NCBI GenBank assembly: GCA_017395065.1
Contig: JAFPWH010000015.1
Coordinates: 38,281 to 102,280 of the forward strand
Length of the DNA: 64,000 nt
Direction: 5' to 3'
Source: Clostridia bacterium
GTDB taxonomy: Bacteria; Bacillota; Clostridia; Christensenellales; Aristaeellaceae
Part shown: positions 1 through 7,853 of the stretch, piece after piece
Layout: each line of letters starts with the position of its first letter
How positions within the stretch are numbered: position 1 is the first letter of the stretch
Translations under genes and position numbers: made by a program
Notes under the pieces: model-generated
Databases searched by the model: none
Told to the model about the DNA's origin: nothing
What the model saw: the letters and a program-made list of their open reading frames with translations, nothing else

Positions 1-757
1 ACGCGCCGCGCCCCATCACGGGGTCGCTCGATGCGGCGAACACGACGGCGGACAGCTTTTGCCCGGACGTGTCTGCGGGGGGAAGATACGAAACGACCGC
101 GTCCAGCAGTTCACGGACGCCCTGCGCCTTCAGCGCGGAGCCGCAGAGCACGGGCACGGCTTCCTGCGCGCACGTGAGGCGGGCAAGCTGCGCGTCTATT
201 TTTTCCCTGTCCGGCTTTTCGCCGTTCAGATAGTCCTCCGTCAATTGATCGTCCGTTGCGCACACGAGCTCGCACAGCCTTTCCTCGTCCCAGAGGGGGA
301 TGAGCTGCGTTTTGAGCCGCTTTTTCAAAAGCGTCAGCGCTTCCTCCGCGTCCGCCTCCGGGCGGTCGAGCTTGTTTACGAAGATCAAAAAAGGCAGGCC
401 TTGCGCCTTCAGCTGCCTGAAGATGTGCTCGGTCTGCGGCTGTGCGCCCTTGAGCGCGTCCACCACCAGCACCGCCGCGTCCAGCGCCCAGAAGGAGCGC
501 TCGATCTCGGCGGAAAAATCCATGTGGCCGGGCGTGTCGATCAAGCGGATCTCCGCGTCCTTCCAGCGAAAGGACACGCAGGTCGCCTTGACCGTGATGC
601 CCCTGCGCTTTTCCACGGGCAGGCTGTCGGTATAGGCGGTGCCCTTGTCCACGCTGCCGGCCTTGCGCAGGAATCCGGATACGACGAGCAGCTGCTCGGT
701 CAGCGTGGTCTTGCCCGCGTCCACGTGCGCGAATACGCCGATGTTTCTGATGGACAT
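1..757 (-). CDS. TetM-like (ribosomal-protection type) translation GTPase, C-terminal part outside window
   Basis: The frame opens at the ATG at 757 and runs out of the window with 252 codons visible. All G-domain motifs are present: P-loop AHVDAGKTT (residues 10-18), RGIT, DTPGHMDF, NKLD and GSAL. GSVDKGTAYTD after the P-loop resembles the Tet(M)/Tet(O) group and its paralogues more than EF-G itself. Proteins of this family bind the ribosome in the EF-G position, and the resistance members dislodge tetracycline. Many clostridial chromosomes carry such paralogues without proven resistance, and the specificity-deciding C-terminal domains are not visible, so resistance cannot be claimed. It is the last gene seen on this strand at the left edge. 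Confidence 0.85.
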   Translation of the reverse strand, partial: MSIRNIGVFAHVDAGKTTLTEQLLVVSGFLRKAGSVDKGTAYTDSLPVEKRRGITVKATCVSFRWKDAEIRLIDTPGHMDFSAEIERSFWALDAAVLVVDALKGAQPQTEHIFRQLKAQGLPFLIFVNKLDRPEADAEEALTLLKKRLKTQLIPLWDEERLCELVCATDDQLTEDYLNGEKPDREKIDAQLARLTCAQEAVPVLCGSALKAQGVRELLDAVVSYLPPADTSGQKLSAVVFAASSDPVMGRGA

Positions 758-823
758 GTGCTTTCCTTGTCGTGTGTCGTGAGGTTCGCGGGGGTATACG
801 ACGGTGGGATGTGCAGGAATCGT

Positions 824-871
824 ACCTCCGCAGCGGCAGCAATCTGCCGCCAAGGGCACGGCGTGTACGCG
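824..871. repeat. Degenerate copy of the GC hairpin repeat
   Basis: A GGCAGC-AATC-TGCCGCC core with flanks CCGCAGC and AAGGGCACGGCG resembles the hairpin family found in the other intergenic gaps (20.6, 22.9, 34.7 and 49.1 kb). One stem base differs. It fills most of the gap between the TetM-like gene and the SH3-like gene. Confidence 0.6.
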
Positions 872-911
872 TCAAACCGCGCTTTGCGCCGTGCCCGCGG
901 CTTGCCCCGGA

Positions 912-1409
912 TTATTTGAGGATCCAGCCGACCGCGCCGCGCAGGCTGATGACGTACCAGCCGTCCTCTTCCTTCAGGATGGGGAGCTTGGTGCCCTTGT
1001 CGAGCAGGGCGACCTTGGGCGCGAAGGTGTCGTTCCAGGCGTACACCTGCGTCTTGGTCCCGGTCACGTACCAGGACGGGTTGATGGTGATGTAGTCGGC
1101 GTTGATCCAGCCGTTGGGCGAATCTTCGGAGTCGCCCAGGGTGCAGTATACGAAGCCGTTCTCGATCGTGGCGCCCGAGGGCAGGTCCGCGTTGATGATG
1201 ATCGGCGTGTCGCCGTAATGCAAAATCGAGATCGCCCTGGCAGAGGCGCTCGGCTTTTCACGCAGGGTCAGCTCGTCGCACAGCACCACGGCCGGATAGC
1301 CGATCTGCTGGCCCGGGCCCAGGGGCGGTATCACTTCCGCGCCGGCAACGACCGCGCAGCCCAGCGCGAGGATCAGTGCAAGGATCGTAAGGGTAACGTA
1401 TTTTTTCAT
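912..1409 (-). CDS. Secreted SH3-like domain protein
   Basis: 165 residues. I chose the second in-frame ATG (1409) because GAAGGGGG lies about 7 bases before it; the ATG at 1415 would touch the ribosome-binding site. An N-terminal signal peptide (MKKYVTLTILALILALGC, ending at AGAEV) indicates export. The mature part has two short beta-rich segments, around ELTLREKPSASA and TKTQVYAWNDTFAPKVALLDKGTKL, in the pattern of bacterial SH3 repeats that bind cell wall. Its partner is unknown, and no enzyme domain is attached. It is transcribed away from the metal island and looks monocistronic. Confidence 0.7.
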   Translation of the reverse strand: MKKYVTLTILALILALGCAVVAGAEVIPPLGPGQQIGYPAVVLCDELTLREKPSASARAISILHYGDTPIIINADLPSGATIENGFVYCTLGDSEDSPNGWINADYITINPSWYVTGTKTQVYAWNDTFAPKVALLDKGTKLPILKEEDGWYVISLRGAVGWILK

Positions 1410-1564
1410 GTTCATTCCCCCTTCAATGTTTTGCCCGGTAATTATAGCACAAAACGAAAGCAAAGTCCATAACAAATATTATTTCATCCCGACTTTGCCG
1501 CCAAAGAACGGTGAATTCCGGCGCACGCTTCTGCTTTTCACATTCCGAATTAACAATTTTATTC

Positions 1565-1612
1565 TTGAAATACGGAACGATATGGCTATAATCAAGTTAG
1601 ACTTAACTAACT
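1565..1612 (+). promoter_or_regulatory. Promoter and DtxR-type operator of the ZIP gene
   Basis: -35 TTGAAA (1565-1570), 16-base spacer, -10 TATAAT (1587-1592). Directly downstream is the perfect dyad AGTTAG-ACTTAA-CTAACT (1595-1612), which covers the expected transcription start, so a bound repressor would block initiation. The same GTTAG-N6-CTAAC dyad is found at the other promoters of the metal island. Confidence 0.75.
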
Positions 1613-1660
1613 CAATAAGAAAACACATAAATGCGATCTCAACGACAGGAGGACAAAACC

Positions 1661-2440
1661 ATGAAAGACGTCATTTACGGGCTCCTGATCCCCTTCGTCG
1701 GAACCTCCGCCGGCGCCGCCTGCGTGTTCTTCATGCGCAAGGAGCTCAAAATCGGCGTTCAACGGGCTTTGTCCGGTTTCGCGGCGGGCGTGATGGTTGC
1801 AGCCTCGATCTGGTCCCTGATCATTCCCGCCATCGAGCAGTCGGCGGCAAAGGGCAGCTGGGCGTTCCTTCCAGCGTTCGTCGGTTTCTGGCTGGGCATA
1901 CTGTTCCTGCTTTTGCTGGATCACGTCATACCGCATCTGCACAGGAGCATCGGCCAGACGGAGGGGCCGAAAAGTCACCTGACGCGCACGGTGATGATGG
2001 TGCTTGCCGTAACGCTGCACAACATCCCGGAAGGAATGGCCGTGGGCGTGGTGTACGCGGGGCTTACGGGCGGCTCCGGGACCGTCACGGCGGGCGGTGC
2101 GCTCGCGCTCGCGCTGGGCATCGCCATACAGAACTTTCCGGAAGGCGCGATCATCTCCATGCCGCTGTACGCGGAAGGAAAGAGCAGAAAAAAGTCCTTT
2201 GGGCTGGGTGTTCTGTCCGGAGCGGTCGAACCGGTTTTCGGAGCGCTGACCGTGATCGTCGCCGGACTCGTCGTGCCGGCCATGCCCTATATGCTGTCTT
2301 TCGCGGCCGGTGCCATGCTTTATGTGGTCGTGGAGGAACTGATCCCGGAGATGTCCGCCGGTAAGCATTCGAACATCGGTGTTTTGGCCTTTGCCTTCGG
2401 TTTCAGCGTCATGATGGCGCTGGACGTCGCGCTGGGATAG
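1661..2440 (+). CDS. ZIP family divalent metal transporter
   Basis: 259 residues with about eight membrane segments. The ZIP signatures are clear: HNIPEGMAVGV (H120, N121, E124) in the fourth helix and QNFPEG (Q157, N158, E161) in the fifth, which together form the binuclear metal site in the membrane. The start at 1661 is set by AGGAGG at 1647-1652, eight bases upstream. Members move Zn, Fe or Mn into the cytoplasm (ZupT group) or serve as GufA-like relatives; the substrate cannot be read from the sequence. The operator over its start site ties it to the same regulator as the iron genes downstream, so metal-limited expression is inferred. Confidence 0.9.
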   Translation: MKDVIYGLLIPFVGTSAGAACVFFMRKELKIGVQRALSGFAAGVMVAASIWSLIIPAIEQSAAKGSWAFLPAFVGFWLGILFLLLLDHVIPHLHRSIGQTEGPKSHLTRTVMMVLAVTLHNIPEGMAVGVVYAGLTGGSGTVTAGGALALALGIAIQNFPEGAIISMPLYAEGKSRKKSFGLGVLSGAVEPVFGALTVIVAGLVVPAMPYMLSFAAGAMLYVVVEELIPEMSAGKHSNIGVLAFAFGFSVMMALDVALG

Positions 2441-2486
2441 AAGCGTAAAAAAAGATCGTGATAATAATATTTCGGGAAAGGATGCG

Positions 2487-2855
2487 ATGATCATGGGATT
2501 GCTGAAGAAGTTTTTCATGCAGACGAAAAAGCCGGAGGGCTTTCTCGGCAGATTGATGGTGGGCGGCATGAACAGCGGGCACGCGAAGCTGGCCGGCTGG
2601 GGCATGTCTCATCTGGACGCCGTTTCTCCCCTCTGTATAGCCGAACTCGGCTGCGGCGGGGGCAGGAACGCCCGCGAGCTTCTGCAAAAATACCCTCAGG
2701 CGAAGCTTTCGGCGCTGGATTATTCGGATGAGTCCGTCACAAAAGCGCGAAAGACCAATAAAAGGGATATCGCCTCGGGCAGATGCAGGGTCGTTCAGGG
2801 AAACGTCGATTTTTTTTGTCATCACCGGGTTGACAGGCCGCCCGTTCTGTGGTAA
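2487..2855 (+). pseudogene. Truncated class I SAM-dependent methyltransferase
   Basis: 122 codons. The N-terminal half is a standard methyltransferase: motif I CIAELGCGGGRNARELL (residues ~50-66), then acidic ALDYSDES, then GRCRVVQGNV, after which the family expects the SALPF-type motif and about 80 more residues. Here the frame changes abruptly to VDFFCHHRVDRPPVLW and stops. The lost part coincides with the promoter of the next operon (TTGACA at 2830), which suggests a deletion joined the gene to that promoter. AAAGGA lies 5 bases before the ATG. It was probably once cotranscribed with the ZIP gene. Confidence 0.7.
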
Positions 2856-2941
2856 TATAGTTGTTAGATGAAACTAACCGCTGCTCTTCACGCCTTTCAC
2901 GGAGCAGCATATTTTAAGGCAATAAGTTAGAAACAACTAAC
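2830..2941 (+). promoter_or_regulatory. Promoter and two DtxR-type operators of the DUF3793-flavodoxin operon
   Basis: -35 TTGACA (2830-2835), a 17-base spacer and -10 TAATAT (2853-2858) form a near-perfect promoter. GTTAG-ATGAAA-CTAAC (2863-2878) covers the transcription start. A second dyad, GTTAG-AAACAA-CTAAC (2926-2941), lies next to the ribosome-binding site. Between them CTGCTC and GAGCAG (about 2882-2907) can pair into a leader hairpin. Confidence 0.8.
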
Positions 2942-2954
2942 ATCGGAGGTTATC

Positions 2955-3545
2955 ATGTCTGAGGATACAGTGATACGCTGCTGCGCGCCGACGCTCGCCG
3001 GCATCAAAACAGGGAGCATCTTCAACTGCGATTTCCCCGATCGCCGTGAAATGACAAGCAGCCTGCGCACGATTAATCGCTGCCTCGTCGCCAGGGGTGC
3101 GTGCGCCATACCGCTTCGGTACCGGGACGGAAAAGCGCTGATCTACCTCTACAGGCCCGCTATGCTGGAAAAAGCCTTCGACGATCCGGTCGCGCTGCAG
3201 ATACTCGACAGTATCGGCTATCCAAAGAGCAGTACGGCGGATCGGATTTCGTTCCTCATTCGGCGCTTTCGGGAATATAAAGCCTTCCCGCACGAGATCG
3301 GGCTGTTTCTCGGCTACCCCGCGGTGGACGTGCGTGGATTTACAGAACATAAGGAATGCAAGTATACCGGCCTTTGGAAAGTGTTCGACAGCGACGAAAA
3401 GGAAGCGAAGCGGATCTTTGCGTGCTGCAGAAACTGCACGAGGGCATATATACGGCGCAACCGGCAAGGATGGAGCCTGTCCCGGCTTACGATACGGCCC
3501 CGACAGTTTTCATATATCAATACCGAAAGAGAGGAAACTGCATGA
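2955..3545 (+). CDS. DUF3793 family protein
   Basis: 196 residues. It carries the conserved DUF3793 features CAPTLAGIKTGSIFN near the N-terminus, PHEIGLFLGYP-VDV in the middle and a WKVF segment followed by a Cys pair (CCRNC). It looks cytoplasmic, with no signal peptide or membrane segment. The function of the family is unknown; in clostridia these genes often sit beside flavodoxin and iron-transport genes, as here. GGAGG lies 5 bases before the ATG. The stop codon overlaps the flavodoxin start (ATGA), so the two are probably translationally coupled. The dyads in its leader make metal-responsive expression likely. Confidence 0.85.
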   Translation: MSEDTVIRCCAPTLAGIKTGSIFNCDFPDRREMTSSLRTINRCLVARGACAIPLRYRDGKALIYLYRPAMLEKAFDDPVALQILDSIGYPKSSTADRISFLIRRFREYKAFPHEIGLFLGYPAVDVRGFTEHKECKYTGLWKVFDSDEKEAKRIFACCRNCTRAYIRRNRQGWSLSRLTIRPRQFSYINTEREETA

Positions 3546-3958
3546 ATAAAATCGCTGTGATCTATTGGAGCGGCACGGGCAATACGCAAGCCATGGCGGA
3601 AGCCGTCGCCGAAGGCGCCAAAGCATCGGGCGCTCAGACAGATCTGTTGACAAGTGCGCAGGCCGTGAACGCTTCCGCCTATGACGCATTTGCACTCGGC
3701 TGCCCTGCGATGGGAGCTGAGGAACTGGAGGACAGCGAGTTCCTGCCCGTGCTTGAAAGGATCGAGCCCGATCTCGTCGGCAAAAAGGTTGGCCTGTTCG
3801 GTTCTTACGGCTGGGGCGACGGCGAATGGATGCGCGCATGGGAAGCGCGCTGCGCGGAAAAAGGCATTGTCCTGGCTGCGGACAGCGTGACCGTACACGA
3901 AGCGCCGGACGAAGACGGCATTGCCAAATGCAAAGCGCTGGGCGCGGCGCTGGCGTGA
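3542..3958 (+). CDS. Short-chain flavodoxin
   Basis: 138 residues, the usual length of a short-chain flavodoxin. The FMN phosphate loop SGTGNT (residues 10-15) follows a beta strand, and FGSYGWGDGEW corresponds to the loop that packs on the isoalloxazine ring. It would carry single electrons in place of ferredoxin, a typical swap when iron is scarce, which fits control by the shared metal operators. Translation starts inside the DUF3793 stop codon (ATGA overlap). The ZinT-like gene follows after 18 bases. Confidence 0.92.
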   Translation: MNKIAVIYWSGTGNTQAMAEAVAEGAKASGAQTDLLTSAQAVNASAYDAFALGCPAMGAEELEDSEFLPVLERIEPDLVGKKVGLFGSYGWGDGEWMRAWEARCAEKGIVLAADSVTVHEAPDEDGIAKCKALGAALA

Positions 3959-3976
3959 AGAAAGGGAGGAGAAAAC

Positions 3977-6013
3977 ATGAAAAAGTTCTTATCGATTCTG
4001 CTGACCGCACTGCTGGCAGCGGTTTCCGCGATGGGCGCGACCGCTCAGACTGCCGACTTCGGCGGCGTTTTTCCGGCGATCGCCGGAGAAAACGGCACCA
4101 CATACGTAAGCCTGTTCGACGTCATCATAAGCGACGAATGGACGCCTGTGTGGCAGGAATACATTTCCGCCGTACTCGGTGACGACGCCGCGCCGGAAAT
4201 GACCGAGAGGCTGCAAAGCTCCATCACTTCGGAACTGTACGGCGAAGAAGCCGTCGCGGCCTTTGCGGACGGCGGATATGCTTTCGACTGTGACTTTATA
4301 AACGGCGCGGAGAGCATCACCTTTGCAGGCGACACAATAGCGATCCTTAAAGCGGACGGAAGCAGCGAAACGCATACCTATGAATACATGGGGCAGTACA
4401 GCGTGGGTGAAAATGAAACCATGCTGTATCAGGGGATGGAGATCTCCATGGCCTTCCCTGTGGACGTCTACAAGAGCACGGATGAAGCGGGCGAATTCAA
4501 TTATTTCCTCCTGCGTGAAGACACCATGGCCGAAACATACCACATCGAATTCCGCTACGGCAGAGATCTGAAAGAGGCGCAGGGTTATCTGGTCGGCCCC
4601 TACGCCTACTGGCTGGCGGCGGGCATCGACGAGAAGGCCGACGAAGAGACGATCCGCAGGGTCATCGCCCTGTTCTGCCTGGAAAACATGGACTATTCCG
4701 CCCACACGGACGCGGCGCTTGCGCAGCTGAACGCCCTGGGGTTCGTGGGCAGCTGGAAGGCCGATCTGTCTGCCTTCGGTGAAGCGTATGCCATGATCGA
4801 TCTCGTGATGACCATCGACGAAAACGGCCACGGCGTCACGTTTATGAACGGAGAGCAGACCGCCGACTTCGAGGCCTACGCGGCGGACAGCGGTGAAAAA
4901 GGCGACGGCCGGGGCTTGTACGTGGCCTGGAGCAATACGGAATTCGAGGCGGAAGCCGCGCCGTATTCGCTGGCCGTAAGCGACGGCGGACAGACCGTGC
5001 TGACGCTGACGGCGGATGACGGAACCATCAGCTGGGTCAGGCAGGACGCCGCGCCCGGGGAGACTGTGATCGAGATCGCCTCCGCCGAGGCGCTGGCCGC
5101 TGTCAATGAGAATCTTTCCGGTCACTACATTCTGACTGCCGACATCGACCTTAGCGGCGCTGAGTGGACGCCCATCGGCGCGTTCGTACCGGGCGGCGGC
5201 GAGGAAGGCGAAGTGCCGGACATGACCGCGGCCTTCACCGGCACGTTCGACGGGCAAGGGCACGTGATCAGCAACCTCAGAATCGATCAGCCCGAAGCAT
5301 GGACGCTGGGGCTGTTCGGCTGCATCGCAAACGCCGAGGTCGGCAATTTCACGCTGGAGAACGCCGAGGTGGACGGCCAGCTGATGGTTGCCGACGTGGT
5401 CGGCTACGCCTATTGCTCCAAAGTGCACGACGTGTGGCTGTGGAGCGGCAAGGTGACCGCGCACGCGGGTGAGATGAGCGCAGAGGGCATGTACGGCGGC
5501 ATCGTCGGGGCCGCAATGGGCTCCGAGATCGCAAACTGCTCGGCGGAGGCGGCCATCGTGCTGCCGGACGGCACCGCAAACGCCGGCATCGTGGGCGGCG
5601 GCCTCGAGGGGACGAACGTGATCAACTGCACGGGCACGGGCAGCGTGACTGCGGGCAGCAACTGCTACGGTCTTGGCGGCGTCTCCGGCTGCGGCTTCGC
5701 CGCGGAACAGTTTACCGACTGCGTGGCCGAGGACGTGACGATCACGGCGGGTGAAGGCTGCTTCTGGATCGGCGGGATCACGGGCTACGCCGGCGGCTAT
5801 CCGCTCGAAGAGCTTGGAATGCCCGTTACCGTGTTTACGAATTGCAGGGCGCTGAACGTCACCGTGAACGCCGGGGAAGGCGTGCAGGGCGTCGGCGACA
5901 TCGTCGGAAGCGGCTTCTACAGCGACGAACTGTCCGCCATGGGCGAGCCCTTCGATCAGCCCACGCGCTTTGAACTGGTGTCCTGCGAAGCGGAGCCTGC
6001 GATCGCCAGGTAA
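3977..6013 (+). CDS. Secreted ZinT-like protein with C-terminal GLUG repeats
   Basis: 678 residues with a signal peptide (cleavage near ATAQT). Residues ~35-240 resemble the ZinT/YodA metal-binding fold: a start around EWTPVWQEYISAVLG, a YAFDCDFI strand, and a FRYG...GPYAYWLAAGI segment. The His ligands of classical ZinT (HxH) are replaced here by YAYW, so metal binding is uncertain. A second lipocalin-like region follows. Residues ~365-678 contain GLUG-type repeats (GTFDGQGHVISNLRI, YGGIVGAAMGSEIANC, AGIVGGGLEGTNVINC), which form a beta-helical surface module. There is no sortase motif or membrane anchor. It is the last gene of the metal-regulated DUF3793-flavodoxin operon. The start is preceded by GGGAGGA. 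Confidence 0.6.
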   Translation: MKKFLSILLTALLAAVSAMGATAQTADFGGVFPAIAGENGTTYVSLFDVIISDEWTPVWQEYISAVLGDDAAPEMTERLQSSITSELYGEEAVAAFADGGYAFDCDFINGAESITFAGDTIAILKADGSSETHTYEYMGQYSVGENETMLYQGMEISMAFPVDVYKSTDEAGEFNYFLLREDTMAETYHIEFRYGRDLKEAQGYLVGPYAYWLAAGIDEKADEETIRRVIALFCLENMDYSAHTDAALAQLNALGFVGSWKADLSAFGEAYAMIDLVMTIDENGHGVTFMNGEQTADFEAYAADSGEKGDGRGLYVAWSNTEFEAEAAPYSLAVSDGGQTVLTLTADDGTISWVRQDAAPGETVIEIASAEALAAVNENLSGHYILTADIDLSGAEWTPIGAFVPGGGEEGEVPDMTAAFTGTFDGQGHVISNLRIDQPEAWTLGLFGCIANAEVGNFTLENAEVDGQLMVADVVGYAYCSKVHDVWLWSGKVTAHAGEMSAEGMYGGIVGAAMGSEIANCSAEAAIVLPDGTANAGIVGGGLEGTNVINCTGTGSVTAGSNCYGLGGVSGCGFAAEQFTDCVAEDVTITAGEGCFWIGGITGYAGGYPLEELGMPVTVFTNCRALNVTVNAGEGVQGVGDIVGSGFYSDELSAMGEPFDQPTRFELVSCEAEPAIAR

Positions 6014-6052
6014 TCACAAAACGGCGCGCACGCTCTGTTTCAGCGCCTGAAC

Positions 6053-6097
6053 GGCTCCCGACTGCGGCGAAATGCCGGGGCCGGGAGCCGGTTTTTC
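6053..6097 (+). terminator. Intrinsic terminator after the ZinT-like gene
   Basis: GGCTCCCG (6053-6060) pairs with CGGGAGCC (6082-6089), followed by GGTTTTTC. It ends the DUF3793 operon just upstream of the next regulated promoter. Confidence 0.75.
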
Positions 6098-6111
6098 ATG
6101 CCGCCCGAAAT

Positions 6112-6190
6112 GTTAGCACGCAATAACATATTCTGGAGGTATTGACAAAAGAGTTAGTATTGACTAATATATGCGTTAGTCTTATCTAAC
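6112..6190 (+). promoter_or_regulatory. Three-operator metal promoter of the DUF4418-ABC operon
   Basis: -35 TTGACA (6142-6147), 17-base spacer, -10 TAATAT (6165-6170). Three dyads with 6-base spacers surround it: GTTAG-CACGCA-ATAAC (6112-6127) upstream, GTTAG-TATTGA-CTAAT (6153-6168) across the spacer and -10, and GTTAG-TCTTAT-CTAAC (6175-6190) at the start site. The upstream and core dyads are 41 bases apart, exactly as in the promoter at 9747-9833. Confidence 0.8.
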
Positions 6191-6225
6191 AACCGTTTCC
6201 TGAAACGATGAGAGGGGAAATGCAT

Positions 6226-6645
6226 ATGCGCAAACGTCTTTTGAGTTTTCTGCCTGCGGCGCTCGGCCTCGTGCTGGCGCTGGGCTCGCTTACCGTTTTT
6301 TCCGCCTGCGACAGCATGCCGGACGGCAGCTGGATGCGCTGCCACAGCGCGCAGAGGGCCGTCGCCGTCTCGGCGGCGCTGCTTGCGGCGGTGCTTGTTT
6401 TGCAGGCGCTCGCCCGGAACAAGGCCGTACGGATCGCCTTAAACGGCGTCGCCCTTGCCGGCTGCGTACTGATCTTCCTGCTTCCGGGCACGCTGATGCC
6501 GATGTGCATGCTGAAGACGCACAGATGCCATACGCTTTTAAAGCCGTTTGCGCAGGTCATGGCCGCAGCGATCGCCGCGCTCTGCCTTTGGAATCTTTTC
6601 GCTCTTTTAAAAAAGAAATCCGCCGGGAAAGCCGGCATCCGGTGA
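6226..6645 (+). CDS. DUF4418 family membrane protein
   Basis: 139 residues with about four membrane helices. Conserved features are CDSMPDGSWMRCHSAQRA after the first helix and MPMCMLKTHRCHT before the last. These Cys, Met and His clusters on the outer side could bind soft metals, but that is inference. The third in-frame ATG (6226) was chosen because AGAGGGG lies 8 bases before it. The family is uncharacterised and is usually encoded beside FtsX-type ABC permeases, as here. It is the first gene of an operon with two permeases and an ATPase, downstream of a three-operator metal promoter. Confidence 0.75.
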   Translation: MRKRLLSFLPAALGLVLALGSLTVFSACDSMPDGSWMRCHSAQRAVAVSAALLAAVLVLQALARNKAVRIALNGVALAGCVLIFLLPGTLMPMCMLKTHRCHTLLKPFAQVMAAAIAALCLWNLFALLKKKSAGKAGIR

Positions 6646-6676
6646 AGCTGCCCGGTCTGCCGCAAGGAGTGCTGCT

Positions 6677-7840
6677 TTGAAAGATACGCTGAAGCTTCGC
6701 TTTCTGCCCGCAAAAAACCTGCGCGCGCATCCGCTCAGGACGCTGCTCGTTTTTCTCTTGGCCGCGGCGCAAGCCGCCTGCGTATTGAGCGGCCTTGTGC
6801 TGACGCATAACATAAAACAGGAGCTTACACTTTCCGAAAAGCGCCTCGGCGCGGATATACTGCTCTACCCGTCCGCCGCGATGAGCAAGATCTCCGCCGA
6901 CAAGCTGATCATGCAGGGGACGGCGTCGGACGTGCGCAAGCCGCGCTCGCAAATAGACGCGCTGTACGATTGCGAGGGCGTCGCCGCCGTGAGCTGTCAG
7001 GTCTTTTTGCGGGATACGACGTCGCCCGAAGCGCGCTGGATCGTGGGCTGCGATCCCGAAACGGACTTCGTGATCGCGCCCTGGCTGAGCGGCGGAGGGG
7101 ATAAGCTGCCGCCCGGGATCACCGTCGGCAGCGCCGTAAGCGCAAACGAAGGGCGCGTGACGCTGTTTTGCAAAAGCTGGCCCGTCGCCGCGCGGCTCGA
7201 AAAGACCGGCTCGCCGCTGGACGAAGAGGTATTTACCGATCCGCAGACGTTCGAACGCCTGACGAAGGCCGCGGCCGAAGCCGGCTTGGAGGCATACAAA
7301 AACGTGGATTTTGAAAAGAGCTATTCCGTCGCGCTGCTCAGGGTCGAAGAAGAAGCCGATCCGGGCAACGTGACGAATTGGCTGAACAAACATATCCGTA
7401 AAGTCAAGGCCGTGTGCAGCGACAGGGCGCTGGGCAGCGCGGCGCAGAGCGTGCGCAGGCAGCTTCGCCTTGCCGAAACGGCGCCCGCGCTGCTTTGGGG
7501 CGCGCTGCTTCTCGCGCTCGTCGTCGCGCAGACGGCGACGGTGAAGGAGCGCAGGCGCGAACTGTATTTCTGGCGCGTTCTCGGCGCGTCCCGCGCGCTG
7601 GTCCTCAAGGGGATGCTTGCCGAAGCGGCGACGGTCTATTCCGCCGGCGCGCTGTGCGGCGTCGCCCTGAGCGCGCTCGTGACGGGCATGCTCCTTTCGG
7701 GGAAGGCCGGCCTTTCGGCGATGCCCCTCGGCGCGCTGACCGCCTTTGCCGTCACGGTCCTTGTGGGCTGCTCAAGTACGCTGATCGCCGTTTTGCGCGC
7801 CGGGAAGGCCGTAAAGGACCGTATGCTGTTCGGCGTATAA
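6677..7840 (+). CDS. FtsX/MacB-type ABC transporter permease 1
   Basis: 387 residues. The layout is that of an FtsX-like permease: one N-terminal helix (after LRAHPLRTLLVFLLAAAQ), a long extracytoplasmic domain (residues ~45-260) and three C-terminal helices with ERRRELYFWRVLGASRALVLKGML, the cytoplasmic coupling region. The start is TTG at 6677, placed by AAGGAG seven bases upstream. Such permeases work as mechanotransmitters or extruders rather than classical channels. It pairs with the next permease and the ATPase at 9073. The substrate is unknown; a metal or metal-chelate role is inferred from the promoter. Confidence 0.85.
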   Translation: MKDTLKLRFLPAKNLRAHPLRTLLVFLLAAAQAACVLSGLVLTHNIKQELTLSEKRLGADILLYPSAAMSKISADKLIMQGTASDVRKPRSQIDALYDCEGVAAVSCQVFLRDTTSPEARWIVGCDPETDFVIAPWLSGGGDKLPPGITVGSAVSANEGRVTLFCKSWPVAARLEKTGSPLDEEVFTDPQTFERLTKAAAEAGLEAYKNVDFEKSYSVALLRVEEEADPGNVTNWLNKHIRKVKAVCSDRALGSAAQSVRRQLRLAETAPALLWGALLLALVVAQTATVKERRRELYFWRVLGASRALVLKGMLAEAATVYSAGALCGVALSALVTGMLLSGKAGLSAMPLGALTAFAVTVLVGCSSTLIAVLRAGKAVKDRMLFGV

Positions 7841-7853
7841 GGAGGGATCGCAA

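Noticed and set aside
3989..5464. 491-codon open frame opposite the ZinT-like gene
   Set aside because: The plus-strand gene has a signal peptide, GLUG repeats and operon context; the antisense product shows only shadow composition.
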